A DNA stretch of 64,000 bases, from positions 62,001-126,000 of the forward strand of contig CACWOZ010000001.1 in NCBI GenBank assembly GCA_902762655.1, in the 5' to 3' direction. Source of the stretch: an uncultured Bacteroidia bacterium. Its GTDB lineage: Bacteria; Bacteroidota; Bacteroidia; Bacteroidales; UBA932. The notes beneath the pieces were generated by a model. That model searched no databases and was not told where the DNA came from. It saw nothing but the letters and a program-made list of their open reading frames with translations. The position numbers were made by a program, and so were the translations under genes. Positions 27,872 to 36,401 of this stretch are shown here, piece by piece. Position 1 is the stretch's first letter. Each line of letters begins with the position of its first letter.

Positions 27872-29818
27872 TTATTTGTTCTTGTATTCATTGATGTCGA
27901 ATGCTTTCGGACGCGTCATGGTCTCGGTGTAGACCTTGCCGTTTCGGTCGGTGACCTTTACAGTAACCGTGGAGGTCGCGCTACTTGCCTTGGCTTGGAA
28001 GAAGTGTGTCCAGGAGGTGGTCAGGAAGCTGGGCGTGCTTGTTGCGGCAGCACTCTTGCAGCGCGGTGCAGACAGGGCTACGATGTGGAGAGGGTCGTAT
28101 GTGTATACCTTGGTGACAGGGAGCGGAGTTTCTCCTTCAAGGATTTCTACCTTCCAGTCCTGGTCGTAATCCCAGACATTCACCAGAATCGTATTGGCGG
28201 GATAGTCCGCCACGGCGGTGGAGTATTTCGTGAAGTCCTTGTGGTTGTTTCCCAGTTCCGGAACTATGACTTCCTTGACCTTGTCCATGTCATATGCGCG
28301 GAATTGGTAATTGATGTCATGCCCGGCAGCCTGGAAGCTCTGTGTGAAATCCTTGCCCTTGAACGACCAGATTCCGAATCCGCCCGGAGCTCCGTCCTGT
28401 GAAACATGGATGCCTTTTGTCAGATGCCCGGACCACCACCACGACGCACAGACGGCGCCCTGATTGTGCTCGGAAAGCGCTCCTGAATGTTTGCGGTTGA
28501 AGATGTTGTGGGTATGTCCGCTGAGGAAATGCACATTATAACCCAAAACTGCCTTTATGAAATCTGTCATGTTGGCTTCTCCTGCGGAATCAGCCCCGTT
28601 CAGATATGTATTGTTGAAAGAGTTCGCCCCGTTGGGTAGAGAAAGCGGAGCATGTGAACTGATGAAGACGGGGGTATCTTTTGATACGAAGGAAAGGTCC
28701 TTGGCAAGCCAGCTCATCTGTTCGGCAGTATAGTTCCTTTTGTAATCACCGCGGGCATCCGCCCCGGTGCCGACGTTGTTGTAGTCGATGTTGTCGAGCA
28801 CTATGAAGTGTATCTGCCCGATATTGAACGAATAATAGGTTGGTGCGATGTCCCGGGTGTATTTAAATGACTTGTCGTAGTCTCCCACGGAATTCATGTC
28901 ATTGTCATGGTTGCCCATGGTGTGGAAGAAAGTGATATCCTTAAAGTAGGTATTGGCAGTCTGCAGATACTGGGGGAACTCATATGAATTGCTGTACCAG
29001 TAAAGATCCCATGTCATGTCTCCCATGGTCCAGACATATGTTTTTCCTTTTGCAGCGTTGATTGCCTCGTTCATGGTCTTGGCGACACCGGCGAACTGGG
29101 AAATGTCATCGTTCCTCTTGGCAAGGTGCATGTCGCCAGCCACGAGCATGGTGAATTCATCATTGTCTACCTTTATCAGCTCGAAATCCTTGCGCTCCGC
29201 CACCGTTGCGCTTTGCGACAGTGTCTGATGGAATCTCGGCAGAATTCCGTCATTGGGGACTTCATAGCCCGTAGGTATGATTACGAAAACGTATTTCCAT
29301 TTCTTTTCGGATTTGAGCTGGTAGATGCCGTTCTTGTCGGTCTTGACGATTTCGGCACCGTCCGACACCAGCACGTCCGGCACGCCTTTGCCACCGCATT
29401 CCACCATTCCGTAGACAGTCACCCCAGGTTCGGGCTCCACATTAAGCGCCTGGATGATTGAAAGGTCGAATTCACCGGCGTAGTTGTTCAAGCCACAGCT
29501 TCTGATATAGAGTTTGTAATGCCCTGCGGTGAAGCCTTCCGGAAGGGCGAAGCTGAGATGAGAACCGTCCTTGTAATCGACGATGCTGCACGGTGTATCG
29601 TTGCCGGCGGCGTTGCGAAGTACTATCCGGTCATCTGTGCTGATGTTCGTGATGCCTCGGAGTTGGAGCGTTATATCCTGCCCTTCTTCGATTTCAATCA
29701 ACGATGGTACCGTGATGTTGGTAGTTATTATTTTTACGGATTCCTTCTGCGGCTCCTTGCCGCATGAGAATACAACTCCTACAGCCAGTAAGAATATAAA
29801 GATGCGTTTCAGTGTCAT
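27872..29818 (-). CDS. Calcineurin-like phosphoesterase lipoprotein with extra N-terminal Ig-like domain
   Basis: A 648-residue lipoprotein (lipobox VVFSCGK), taking the ATG at 29818. Order: Ig/IPT-like domain about 30-130, MetallophosN-type beta domain (VTVYGMVECGGKGVPDVLVSDGAE), catalytic domain with full metal motifs VAGDMHLAK, TMGDMTWD, TMGNHDND, ISSHAPL and LSGHTHNI, and a C-terminal beta domain (ILVNVWDYDQDWKVEI). Compared with its paralog at 19037-20452 it retains D-x-H in the first motif. First gene of the operon, 29 bases before susC. Surface or periplasmic phosphohydrolase; substrate unknown. Confidence 0.87.
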   Translation of the reverse strand: MTLKRIFIFLLAVGVVFSCGKEPQKESVKIITTNITVPSLIEIEEGQDITLQLRGITNISTDDRIVLRNAAGNDTPCSIVDYKDGSHLSFALPEGFTAGHYKLYIRSCGLNNYAGEFDLSIIQALNVEPEPGVTVYGMVECGGKGVPDVLVSDGAEIVKTDKNGIYQLKSEKKWKYVFVIIPTGYEVPNDGILPRFHQTLSQSATVAERKDFELIKVDNDEFTMLVAGDMHLAKRNDDISQFAGVAKTMNEAINAAKGKTYVWTMGDMTWDLYWYSNSYEFPQYLQTANTYFKDITFFHTMGNHDNDMNSVGDYDKSFKYTRDIAPTYYSFNIGQIHFIVLDNIDYNNVGTGADARGDYKRNYTAEQMSWLAKDLSFVSKDTPVFISSHAPLSLPNGANSFNNTYLNGADSAGEANMTDFIKAVLGYNVHFLSGHTHNIFNRKHSGALSEHNQGAVCASWWWSGHLTKGIHVSQDGAPGGFGIWSFKGKDFTQSFQAAGHDINYQFRAYDMDKVKEVIVPELGNNHKDFTKYSTAVADYPANTILVNVWDYDQDWKVEILEGETPLPVTKVYTYDPLHIVALSAPRCKSAAATSTPSFLTTSWTHFFQAKASSATSTVTVKVTDRNGKVYTETMTRPKAFDINEYKNK

Positions 29819-29843
29819 GTTCAATATATATGTATCTATTTAC

Positions 29844-29851
29844 AAATGTAT
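29844..29851 (-). promoter_or_regulatory. -7 box TACATTTG for the phosphoesterase/SusCD operon
   Basis: Exact TAnnTTTG match; predicted start about 22 bases before the ATG at 29818. Back to back with the xyl promoter region. Confidence 0.55.
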
Positions 29852-29885
29852 AAAAATATCCAAATACTTGTCCATCTGGTTTAGC

Positions 29886-29902
29886 TATATTTGTTATATT
29901 TG
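29886..29902 (+). promoter_or_regulatory. Two tandem -7 boxes TATATTTG before xylB
   Basis: Identical octamers at 29886-29893 and 29895-29902, nine bases apart, give two possible starts; the second would leave a leader of about 14 bases to the ATG at 29920. Confidence 0.55.
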
Positions 29903-29919
29903 TGGGAAAACCAATAACC

Positions 29920-31413
29920 ATGTATCTTCTTGGCTACGATATCGGAAGCTCTTCGGTGAAGGCTTCGCTTGTAGAAGTGGAAAGCGGCCGCACCGCTGCA
30001 TCGGCGTTTTATCCCAAGAGCGAGGCTCCCATTCTTTCAGCGCAGTCCGGTTGGGCGGAGCAGAACCCTGACGCCTGGTGGGAATATCTCAAGATGGCGA
30101 CAGTGGAGGTTCTCGGGCAGGTGAGCGGTGCTTCGGTATCCGCCATCGGCATCTCCTACCAGATGCACGGCCTGGTGTGCGTGGGCAAGGACCTCAAGCC
30201 CTTGCGTCCTGCAATCATCTGGTGTGACTCACGCGCAGTACCTTACGGCAACAAGGCCTTCGAGGATCTTGGGGCGGACTGGTGCCTGGGGCACCTGCTC
30301 AACTCTCCGGGTAACTTTACCGCCGCCAAACTTTCGTGGGTGAAGGAGAACGAGCCCGAACTATTCGAAAAGATATACAAGATAATGCTCCCGGGCGACT
30401 ATATCGCCCTGCGCCTGACCGGAGAACTCTGCACAACCGTGAGTGGCCTTTCGGAGGGGATGATGTGGGATTTCGCGCAGAATCGCCCTGCGAAGGAACT
30501 GCTGGACTATTTCGGCTTTTCCGAAGATATCCTTCCAGAGGTCAGGCCCACCTTCTCGGAACAGGGCCGCCTGAGTGCTGCCGCTGCCGCAGAACTTGGG
30601 CTCGCGGCAGGCATCCCCGTTACCTACAGGGCAGGGGACCAGCCGAATAACGCGCTGAGCCTTAACGTGTTGAATCCCGGGGAGATAGCCGCGACTGCGG
30701 GCACTTCGGGAGTAGTTTACGGAGTGCTGGGAGAAGTTAATTTCGATCCGCAGTCACGTGTGAATACATTCGCCCATGTCAATCATACTGCCTCCGACCC
30801 CCGCCTTGGCGTGCTCCTCTGCATCAACGGCACCGGCATACTCAATTCCTGGGTACGTCGCAATATCGCCTTCGACGGCATGACCTACCCCGGTATGAAC
30901 GCTCTCGCCAAAGAATCCCCGGTCGGCAGCCGCGGCATCAGCATCCTTCCCTTCGGAAACGGCACTGAACGCATGCTCGGCAATATCGCCCCCGGCTGCA
31001 GTTTCCACGGAATCGACTTCAACCGTCACGGTCGCGCGGATATCCTTCGCGCTGCGCAGGAAGGGATAGTCTTCTCGTTCCAGTACGGCATGGAAATCAT
31101 GCAGCAGATGGGAATGAAGATAGACCGCATCCACGCCGGTAACGCGAACATGTTCCTGTCGGATGTATTCCGGGAGACGCTGGCCTCCGTTTCTGGCGCC
31201 ACCATCGAACTCTACGACACCGACGGCTCAGTAGGGGCTGCCCGCGGTGCCGGCCTCGGCGCCGGCATCTACTCCGGCCCTGCCGAAGCCTTTGGTACCC
31301 TGCATCGCCTTGCACTGGTGGAACCCGCTTCCGACCGCAGCCCATACCAGGATGCCTACGTCCTTTGGCGCGACCGTCTGCAGCGTTTGCAAAACATTGC
31401 TGATAATCAATGA
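29920..31413 (+). CDS. xylB: Xylulokinase (FGGY family)
   Basis: A 497-residue carbohydrate kinase starting at the ATG at 29920 (MYLLGYDIGSSSVKASLVE; DIGSS is the phosphate-1 loop). Further marks: GWAEQNPDAWW, ISYQMHGLV, the GDYIALRLTGE region, CTTVSGLSEGMMWDF, GDQPNNALSLNV, ATAGTSGVVYG and a C-terminal GGAxxN-like IHAGNANMFLSDVF. MHGLV plus DQPNNA point to the xylulokinase branch, which makes D-xylulose 5-phosphate. Followed by xylA and xylE in the same direction, so the three form a xylose catabolic operon; a hairpin separates xylB from xylA. Confidence 0.93.
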   Translation: MYLLGYDIGSSSVKASLVEVESGRTAASAFYPKSEAPILSAQSGWAEQNPDAWWEYLKMATVEVLGQVSGASVSAIGISYQMHGLVCVGKDLKPLRPAIIWCDSRAVPYGNKAFEDLGADWCLGHLLNSPGNFTAAKLSWVKENEPELFEKIYKIMLPGDYIALRLTGELCTTVSGLSEGMMWDFAQNRPAKELLDYFGFSEDILPEVRPTFSEQGRLSAAAAAELGLAAGIPVTYRAGDQPNNALSLNVLNPGEIAATAGTSGVVYGVLGEVNFDPQSRVNTFAHVNHTASDPRLGVLLCINGTGILNSWVRRNIAFDGMTYPGMNALAKESPVGSRGISILPFGNGTERMLGNIAPGCSFHGIDFNRHGRADILRAAQEGIVFSFQYGMEIMQQMGMKIDRIHAGNANMFLSDVFRETLASVSGATIELYDTDGSVGAARGAGLGAGIYSGPAEAFGTLHRLALVEPASDRSPYQDAYVLWRDRLQRLQNIADNQ

Positions 31414-31425
31414 GTTGCTTAAAAC

Positions 31426-31449
31426 CGTCTGGTGAAAATGCACCAGACG
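31426..31449 (+). promoter_or_regulatory. Hairpin between xylB and xylA
   Basis: Perfect 9-base stem CGTCTGGTG / CACCAGACG with a 6-base loop and no U-tract after it, so more likely an RNA processing, stability or operator site than a terminator. It lies directly before the 21-base motif at 31450-31470. Confidence 0.55.
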
Positions 31450-31470
31450 ATATTGCGTAAGTAATTGATA
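31450..31470 (+). promoter_or_regulatory. Candidate operator upstream of xylA
   Basis: Matches 8110-8130, in front of the tandem esterase gene, at 19 of 21 bases (ATATTGCGTAAGT then two differing bases then TTGATA). AACCGTCTG at 31423-31431 is also shared. Confidence 0.4.
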
Positions 31471-31482
31471 TACAATACATAT

Positions 31483-32796
31483 ATGAAACAGTATTTTCCA
31501 ACAATCGGCAAGATCCCCTTCGAGGGGACAAAAAGCAAGAACCCCCTTGCATTCCATTATTATGATGCTGAGCGCATCGTGCTCGGCAAACCTATGAAGG
31601 AGTGGCTGCGCTTCGCGATGGCGTGGTGGCACACCCTCGGCCAGGCGTCCGGTGACCAGTTCGGCGGACAGACCCGCTCTTACGAGTGGGACAAGGGCGA
31701 GTGCCCCTACTGCCGTGCCCGCAATAAGGTGGATGCCGGATTTGAGATCATGCAGAAACTTGGAATCGGTTATTTTTGCTTCCACGATGTCGACCTTGTC
31801 GAAGATACCGACGATATCGCCGAATATGAGGCCCGCTTGAAGGATGTCACGGATTACATCCTCGAGAAGATGAAGGAAACAGGTATAAAGAACCTCTGGG
31901 GCACCGCCAATGTGTTCGGCCACAAGCGCTATATGAACGGCGCCGCTACCAACCCGGATTTCGACGTGGTCGCCCGTGCCGCAGTTCAGATAAAGAACGC
32001 CCTCGACGCCACTATCAAGTTAGGCGGCGAGAACTATGTGTTCTGGGGAGGACGCGAAGGTTATAGCAGCCTGCTCAACACCCAGATGCAGAGGGAGAAA
32101 GACCATCTTGCAAACATGCTGAAGGCAGCCCGCGACTACGCCCGGGCCAAGGGATTCAAGGGCACTTTCCTCATCGAACCTAAACCGATGGAACCCACGA
32201 AGCATCAGTACGATGTAGACACCGAGACCGTTATCGGATTCCTCCGCGCCAATGGACTCGACAAGGACTTCAAGGTGAACATCGAAGTCAACCACGCTAC
32301 TCTCGCAGGCCACACCTTCGAGCACGAATTGGCAGTTGCGGTCGACAACGGACTGCTCGGCAGCATCGATGCAAACCGCGGCGACGCCCAGAACGGCTGG
32401 GATACCGACCAGTTCCCCATCGACACCTTTGAACTCACCCAGGCGATGCTGCAGATTATCCGTAACGGCGGCCTCGCTCCAGGAGGATCGAACTTCGACG
32501 CCAAACTGCGCCGCAACTCCACCGATCCCGAGGACATCTTCATTGCCCATATCAGTGCAATGGATGCAATGGCCCACGGACTGCTGAATGCCGCTGAGAT
32601 TGTGGAGAAGTCTCCCATCCCTGCGATGGTGAAAGAGCGCTATGCATCATTCGACAGCGGCCTCGGCAAGAAGTTCGAAGAAGGAAAGGTTTCCCTCGAG
32701 GAACTCTACGATTACGCCAGGCAGAACGGTGAACCAAAGCAGAGTTCCGGCCAGCAGGAACTCTACGAAACCCTCGTGAACCTCTACAGCATATAG
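31483..32796 (+). CDS. xylA: Xylose isomerase
   Basis: A 437-residue class II xylose isomerase, converting D-xylose to D-xylulose. The start ATG at 31483 gives [15 protein letters not shown], the usual N-terminus. Catalytic and metal sites: CFHDVDLV (His/Asp), the [10 protein letters not shown] block, the [15 protein letters not shown] block with Glu/Lys, [11 protein letters not shown], and the C-terminal DAMAHGL. Length is normal. It is followed after 2 bases by xylE, making xylB-xylA-xylE one unit. Confidence 0.97.
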   Translation: MKQYFPTIGKIPFEGTKSKNPLAFHYYDAERIVLGKPMKEWLRFAMAWWHTLGQASGDQFGGQTRSYEWDKGECPYCRARNKVDAGFEIMQKLGIGYFCFHDVDLVEDTDDIAEYEARLKDVTDYILEKMKETGIKNLWGTANVFGHKRYMNGAATNPDFDVVARAAVQIKNALDATIKLGGENYVFWGGREGYSSLLNTQMQREKDHLANMLKAARDYARAKGFKGTFLIEPKPMEPTKHQYDVDTETVIGFLRANGLDKDFKVNIEVNHATLAGHTFEHELAVAVDNGLLGSIDANRGDAQNGWDTDQFPIDTFELTQAMLQIIRNGGLAPGGSNFDAKLRRNSTDPEDIFIAHISAMDAMAHGLLNAAEIVEKSPIPAMVKERYASFDSGLGKKFEEGKVSLEELYDYARQNGEPKQSSGQQELYETLVNLYSI

Positions 32797-32798
32797 AG

Positions 32799-34211
32799 AT
32801 GGCTGATTACAGACAAACGGGTAGCCGGGCCTATCTTACCGGCATAGTGCTGGTAGCCGTGATAGGCGGCTTGCTTTTCGGATATGATACCGCAGTGATT
32901 TCCGGCGCAGAACGAGGCCTGCAGGCATTCTTCAGCGGTGCGGCTGATTTCAGCTACACCGACGGTCTGCACGGCTTCACCACATCCAGCGCTCTTATCG
33001 GCTGCATCATAGGTGCACTGATTTCCGGGTTTATGGCATCGCGCCTTGGACGTAAGAAATCCTTGTTCGCGGCTGGTATAATGTTCTTCCTTTCTGCGTT
33101 GGGATCTTATCATCCTGAATTCCTCTTCTTCCAGAAGGGGCTTGCAACGAAGAGCCTTTTGGTTGCCTTCAACTTTTATCGTGTGCTTGGTGGCGTAGGT
33201 GTGGGACTCGCTTCCGCCCTCTGCCCCATGTACATCGCGGAGGTGTCGCCTGCAAGCAAGCGCGGAACCCTGGTGAGCTGGAACCAGTTCGCCATCATTT
33301 TCGGCCAGCTTGTGGTATATTTCGTGAACTTCCTCATCATCCGTTCACACGCCAATGACCCGGCAGTGGTGGAATGGACCAACAGCATTGGCTGGAGGGT
33401 TATGTTCGTGAGCGAAGCGGTGCCTGCCGCACTCTTTACGGTTTTGATTCTGCTGGTGCCCGAGACGCCTCGTTATCTTGCCCTGAACGGCCAGGACGAC
33501 AAGGCCCTCACCGTGTTGAGCAACATTAACGGCGAAGTCAGGGCCCGCGAGATACTCGCCGAGATCAAGGCGACCGCGGTAGAGAAGACTGAGAAACTCT
33601 TCAGCTATGGCTGGATGGTGATTTTCATCGGCTGCATGCTGAGCGTATTCCAGCAGATCATAGGCATCAACGCCGTGCTGTACTTCGCGCCACGCATTTT
33701 CGAATCGATGGGTATGGGCAATCCGATGTTCCAGACTGTACTGATGGGGGTAATCAACATTACATTTACTTTGGTGGCCGTGTTTACCGTGGAAAAGCTT
33801 GGCCGCAAGCCGCTTCTCATAACAGGATCCCTCGGTATGGCGGTCGGCGCAATCGGAGTAGCCCTCTCGAATGTGGTCACTCTTCCTGCCATCATCCCTG
33901 TAGTCAGCATTATGGTCTACAGCGCCTGCTTCATGTTCAGTTGGGGCCCCATCTGCTGGGTGTACATCTCGGAACTCTTCCCGAATACCATCCGCAGTCA
34001 GGCGACAGCCATTGCGGTGGCCTTCCAGTGGATATTCAATTTCGTGGTTTCCAGCACTTTCGTGCCTCTTTACAATTATAGTCACTTCCTAGCATACGCG
34101 ATATACGGAGGCATCTGCATAATCGCTGCCGTATTCGTGTGGAGGCTGGTGCCCGAGACAAAGGGCAAGACACTGGAAGATATGACTAAACTCTGGAGAG
34201 GCGTTCGATAA
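32799..34211 (+). CDS. xylE: Sugar:H+ symporter of the MFS sugar-porter family, probably xylose
   Basis: A 470-residue 12-TM protein with sugar-porter signatures: GGLLFGYDTAVISGAE in TM1, the SRLGRKKSLF loop, RVLGGVGVGLASALCPMYIAE, PETPRYLA, the QQIIGINAVLYFAP block in TM7, EKLGRKPLL and PETKGKTLEDM at the end. Close in pattern to XylE. Given the adjacent xylB and xylA, D-xylose is the likely substrate. It ends 8 bases from the convergent YiiX-like gene. Confidence 0.92.
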   Translation: MADYRQTGSRAYLTGIVLVAVIGGLLFGYDTAVISGAERGLQAFFSGAADFSYTDGLHGFTTSSALIGCIIGALISGFMASRLGRKKSLFAAGIMFFLSALGSYHPEFLFFQKGLATKSLLVAFNFYRVLGGVGVGLASALCPMYIAEVSPASKRGTLVSWNQFAIIFGQLVVYFVNFLIIRSHANDPAVVEWTNSIGWRVMFVSEAVPAALFTVLILLVPETPRYLALNGQDDKALTVLSNINGEVRAREILAEIKATAVEKTEKLFSYGWMVIFIGCMLSVFQQIIGINAVLYFAPRIFESMGMGNPMFQTVLMGVINITFTLVAVFTVEKLGRKPLLITGSLGMAVGAIGVALSNVVTLPAIIPVVSIMVYSACFMFSWGPICWVYISELFPNTIRSQATAIAVAFQWIFNFVVSSTFVPLYNYSHFLAYAIYGGICIIAAVFVWRLVPETKGKTLEDMTKLWRGVR

Positions 34212-34219
34212 CATGCGCT

Positions 34220-34894
34220 TCACGAGTGGTCACTAAGGTCAGGATTTGGCAGGCAAACGGGGACTGTAATGAGCACGGATGCCTGACTCATGTCCTGAGG
34301 GTTTGTTCCTGGTTCATCCTGCGGGATGCTCTGGCCTATGAGGGCGAATAATTGCTGCCAGTAGAGGGGGAATTCGCCTTCGGCATTCTTGAAGTTCATC
34401 GGCTTGGCATCGAAAAGATATCCTCCGTCGGGGGTTCGGTAACTGTCGCGCACCAGTTCGGAGCAGTACATCGCCTCGTTGTCCGGCGAGAACCAGACAT
34501 CGTAAGGTCGGCCGAGGAACTTCTTGGCATTCTCCACAAACTGTTCGGCCATTCTGCTGTCTTTCAGCCGTTTGACAATGAATACAGGCATGGAGCCGTC
34601 TTTCAGTGTGAAGTCGCGCAGGAAGGTGTCGAGCGGATGGCGGTCCACTCCGTGCTTGATAGTTGCATCTATGATCCAGGTGGTGTCGGCCACGACCTCC
34701 GCGATTGCAACGTGGATGAGGTTGAGGCTTCCTTTGCCGGTGGCGTCGCTGATGGCGCTGCTCATCGAATCAGGGTCAAGGCTGTAGTCCTGGGGAATCC
34801 CGACAAAAACCAGATCTCCAGTGCGGAGGGTGTCGGCAGTCTTACATCCGGCAAGGGCCAGAATCACAATTAATAGGTATGCATATCTTTTCAT
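34220..34894 (-). CDS. YiiX-like permuted NlpC/P60 lipoprotein
   Basis: A 224-residue lipoprotein (lipobox LALAGCKT), starting at the ATG at 34894. The permuted papain-like fold of the YiiX/YebB group is shown by TGDLVFVGIP, HVAIAEV with the candidate His (NLIHVAIAE), KKFLGRPYDVWFSPDN and the catalytic Cys in MYCSELVRDSY. Such enzymes act on amide or ester bonds in peptidoglycan peptides or lipids; the substrate is unknown. It is divergent from the ZIP transporter, with overlapping promoter regions and a predicted leader of only 1 base. Confidence 0.8.
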   Translation of the reverse strand: MKRYAYLLIVILALAGCKTADTLRTGDLVFVGIPQDYSLDPDSMSSAISDATGKGSLNLIHVAIAEVVADTTWIIDATIKHGVDRHPLDTFLRDFTLKDGSMPVFIVKRLKDSRMAEQFVENAKKFLGRPYDVWFSPDNEAMYCSELVRDSYRTPDGGYLFDAKPMNFKNAEGEFPLYWQQLFALIGQSIPQDEPGTNPQDMSQASVLITVPVCLPNPDLSDHS

Positions 34895-34898
34895 GGTG

Positions 34899-34906
34899 CA
34901 AAAATA
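34899..34906 (-). promoter_or_regulatory. -7 box TATTTTTG for the YiiX-like gene
   Basis: TAnnTTTG match ending 4 bases before the ATG at 34894; the transcript would start about at the ATG. Confidence 0.55.
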
Positions 34907-34919
34907 TGCATAAAAAAGA

Positions 34920-34927
34920 TATATTTG
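34920..34927 (+). promoter_or_regulatory. -7 box TATATTTG for the ZIP transporter
   Basis: Exact TAnnTTTG match ending 7 bases before the ATG at 34935; the predicted leader is about 4 bases. Confidence 0.6.
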
Positions 34928-34934
34928 CATCTGT

Positions 34935-35705
34935 ATGAACGAATCTGTAATTCTCGCACTCCTGATACCTTTCGCTGGCACGGCGCTGGGCTCCGCCTTT
35001 GTTTTCTTTATGCGCAAGGACATTCCGGCGCTGCTTCAGAAAGTGTTGCTGGGCTTTGCCTCCGGTGTGATGGTAGCAGCAAGCGTGTGGTCGCTGCTGA
35101 TTCCTTCGATGGGAATGACTCAGGGCAACGTATGGCCTGCAACAACAGGTCTCCTGGCAGGTTTTGCATTCCTGCTCCTGATAGACCAGGTAACTCCGCA
35201 CCTTCATCTAAGCGGCGGACCTGAAGGGCCCCGCAGCAAATTGTCCCGCACCACCATGCTGGCGCTGGCAGTAACCATACATAATCTGCCGGAAGGAATG
35301 GCTGTCGGAGTTGCCATTGCTGGAGCGCTAGGTGCCGGGAATGCCGGGCTGACCATTGCCGGAGCATTCGCTCTTTCGCTTGGAATCGCCATCCAGAATG
35401 TGCCGGAAGGAGCCATTATCTCGATGCCGCTGCGTGCCGCCGGCAATAGCCGCGGAAAGTCTTTCCTGATAGGCGCCCTCAGCGGGATAGTGGAGCCAAT
35501 CGGCGGTGCATTGGTTATCCTGCTCGCTTCTGTTGTGACAGGGATGATGCCCTACCTGCTTGCATTCGCCGCAGGAGCAATGCTCTATGTAGTGATAGAG
35601 GAACTTGTGCCGGAGGCCTCCGAAGGCAGCCACTCAAACATCGGGACGATAGGTTTCGCCATCGGCTTCGCCTTGATGATGGTGCTGGATGTACTGCTAG
35701 GCTAG
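34935..35705 (+). CDS. ZIP-family divalent metal transporter
   Basis: A 256-residue membrane protein with eight hydrophobic segments. The metal site motif in TM4 is HNLPEGMAVGVA, and TM5 carries IQNVPEGAIISMPL; a short histidine segment (PHLHL) lies in the loop before TM4. It resembles ZupT-like importers of zinc and related divalent cations. Its stop overlaps the stop of gph by 4 bases tail to tail. No metal-responsive operator was recognised. Confidence 0.9.
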   Translation: MNESVILALLIPFAGTALGSAFVFFMRKDIPALLQKVLLGFASGVMVAASVWSLLIPSMGMTQGNVWPATTGLLAGFAFLLLIDQVTPHLHLSGGPEGPRSKLSRTTMLALAVTIHNLPEGMAVGVAIAGALGAGNAGLTIAGAFALSLGIAIQNVPEGAIISMPLRAAGNSRGKSFLIGALSGIVEPIGGALVILLASVVTGMMPYLLAFAAGAMLYVVIEELVPEASEGSHSNIGTIGFAIGFALMMVLDVLLG

Positions 35706-36349
35706 GCCAGTAGTTGCCAGAGGACGGATGTGGAGTCGGCGACAGTTATGCCGGGAGTGCCTTCCATTTGCCTGTAGCCCCAGCTGACGGCGATTGCATC
35801 TATTCCGCCGTTTTCGGCAGTCTTCATGTCGGTCATCGAATCTCCTATCATGACCGCTTCGCTGCGGCTGCATCCAGCCTTGCGAAGGACCTCTCCCACG
35901 ATCTCCGGATCTGGTTTAAGGGGGAATCCCTCCCTGTTGCCGAGCACTGCCACGAACTGGATCCCGGGGAAGAATTCTGCCACCAGAGTTTCCGTTCCTG
36001 CCTGGAATTTGTTAGATGCAATGGCCATTTTCACCCCCTCGGCATCCAGCCTGGCTACGAGCTCCACCATCCCGGGATAAGGTCTTGTATGCACATCGAT
36101 ATGGCCGGTGTAATACTCCCGGAAGTCGGCAAGGCACTCGTCTATCAGGGCTTCATCGGACTGCTTTTCGAAAGGCAGCGAAACCGTTACGAGGTTGCGG
36201 ATTCCGTGGCCGACTTTCTGCCTGTAATCCGCGAAACTGTGTAAGGGGAAACCCCTGCGCTCAAGGGCGAAGTTGACGGCGGTTCCCAGATCTTCAATAG
36301 TGTCCAGGAGGGTTCCGTCCAGATCGAATATGACTGCTTTGTATTTCAT
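35702..36349 (-). CDS. gph: HAD-family phosphatase, phosphoglycolate phosphatase-like
   Basis: A 215-residue HAD hydrolase: motif I VIFDLDGTLLDT, motif II MAIASNKF, the lysine in PLKPDPEIV and motif IV MIGDSMTDMKTAENGG. The C1-type helical cap and these motifs fit phosphoglycolate phosphatase (Gph), which salvages 2-phosphoglycolate from DNA repair; related HAD enzymes such as beta-phosphoglucomutase or pyrophosphatase PpaX cannot be excluded. Adjacent, divergent uvrA makes a repair link plausible. Confidence 0.8.
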   Translation of the reverse strand: MKYKAVIFDLDGTLLDTIEDLGTAVNFALERRGFPLHSFADYRQKVGHGIRNLVTVSLPFEKQSDEALIDECLADFREYYTGHIDVHTRPYPGMVELVARLDAEGVKMAIASNKFQAGTETLVAEFFPGIQFVAVLGNREGFPLKPDPEIVGEVLRKAGCSRSEAVMIGDSMTDMKTAENGGIDAIAVSWGYRQMEGTPGITVADSTSVLWQLLA

Positions 36350-36355
36350 TGGACG

Positions 36356-36363
36356 CGAAGTTA
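36356..36363 (-). promoter_or_regulatory. -7-like box TAACTTCG for gph
   Basis: Same octamer as at 2833-2840; ends 6 bases before the ATG at 36349; the predicted leader is about 3 bases. Confidence 0.5.
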
Positions 36364-36385
36364 CTTAAAAATGCTGAAAAAAATG

Positions 36386-36393
36386 TATCTTTG
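36386..36393 (+). promoter_or_regulatory. -7 box TATCTTTG for uvrA
   Basis: Exact TAnnTTTG match 8 bases before the ATG at 36402; the predicted leader is about 5 bases. Confidence 0.65.
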
Positions 36394-36401
36394 CTCTTCG
36401 C

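Larger units (their letters stand above)
13396..29818 (-). other. Ten-gene phosphoesterase/SusCD operon
   Basis: Ten minus-strand genes in order from 29818: phosphoesterase, SusC, SusD, BACON lipoprotein, phosphoesterase, GlpT-like transporter, EamA transporter, DAACS symporter, nitrilase-fold amidase, SGNH esterase. Gaps are 29, 12, 6, 7, 3, 4 and 2 bases, then two ATGA overlaps, so a single transcription unit is likely. There are no glycoside hydrolases, lyases or regulator genes (no ECF/anti-sigma, no hybrid two-component system). Confidence 0.8.
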
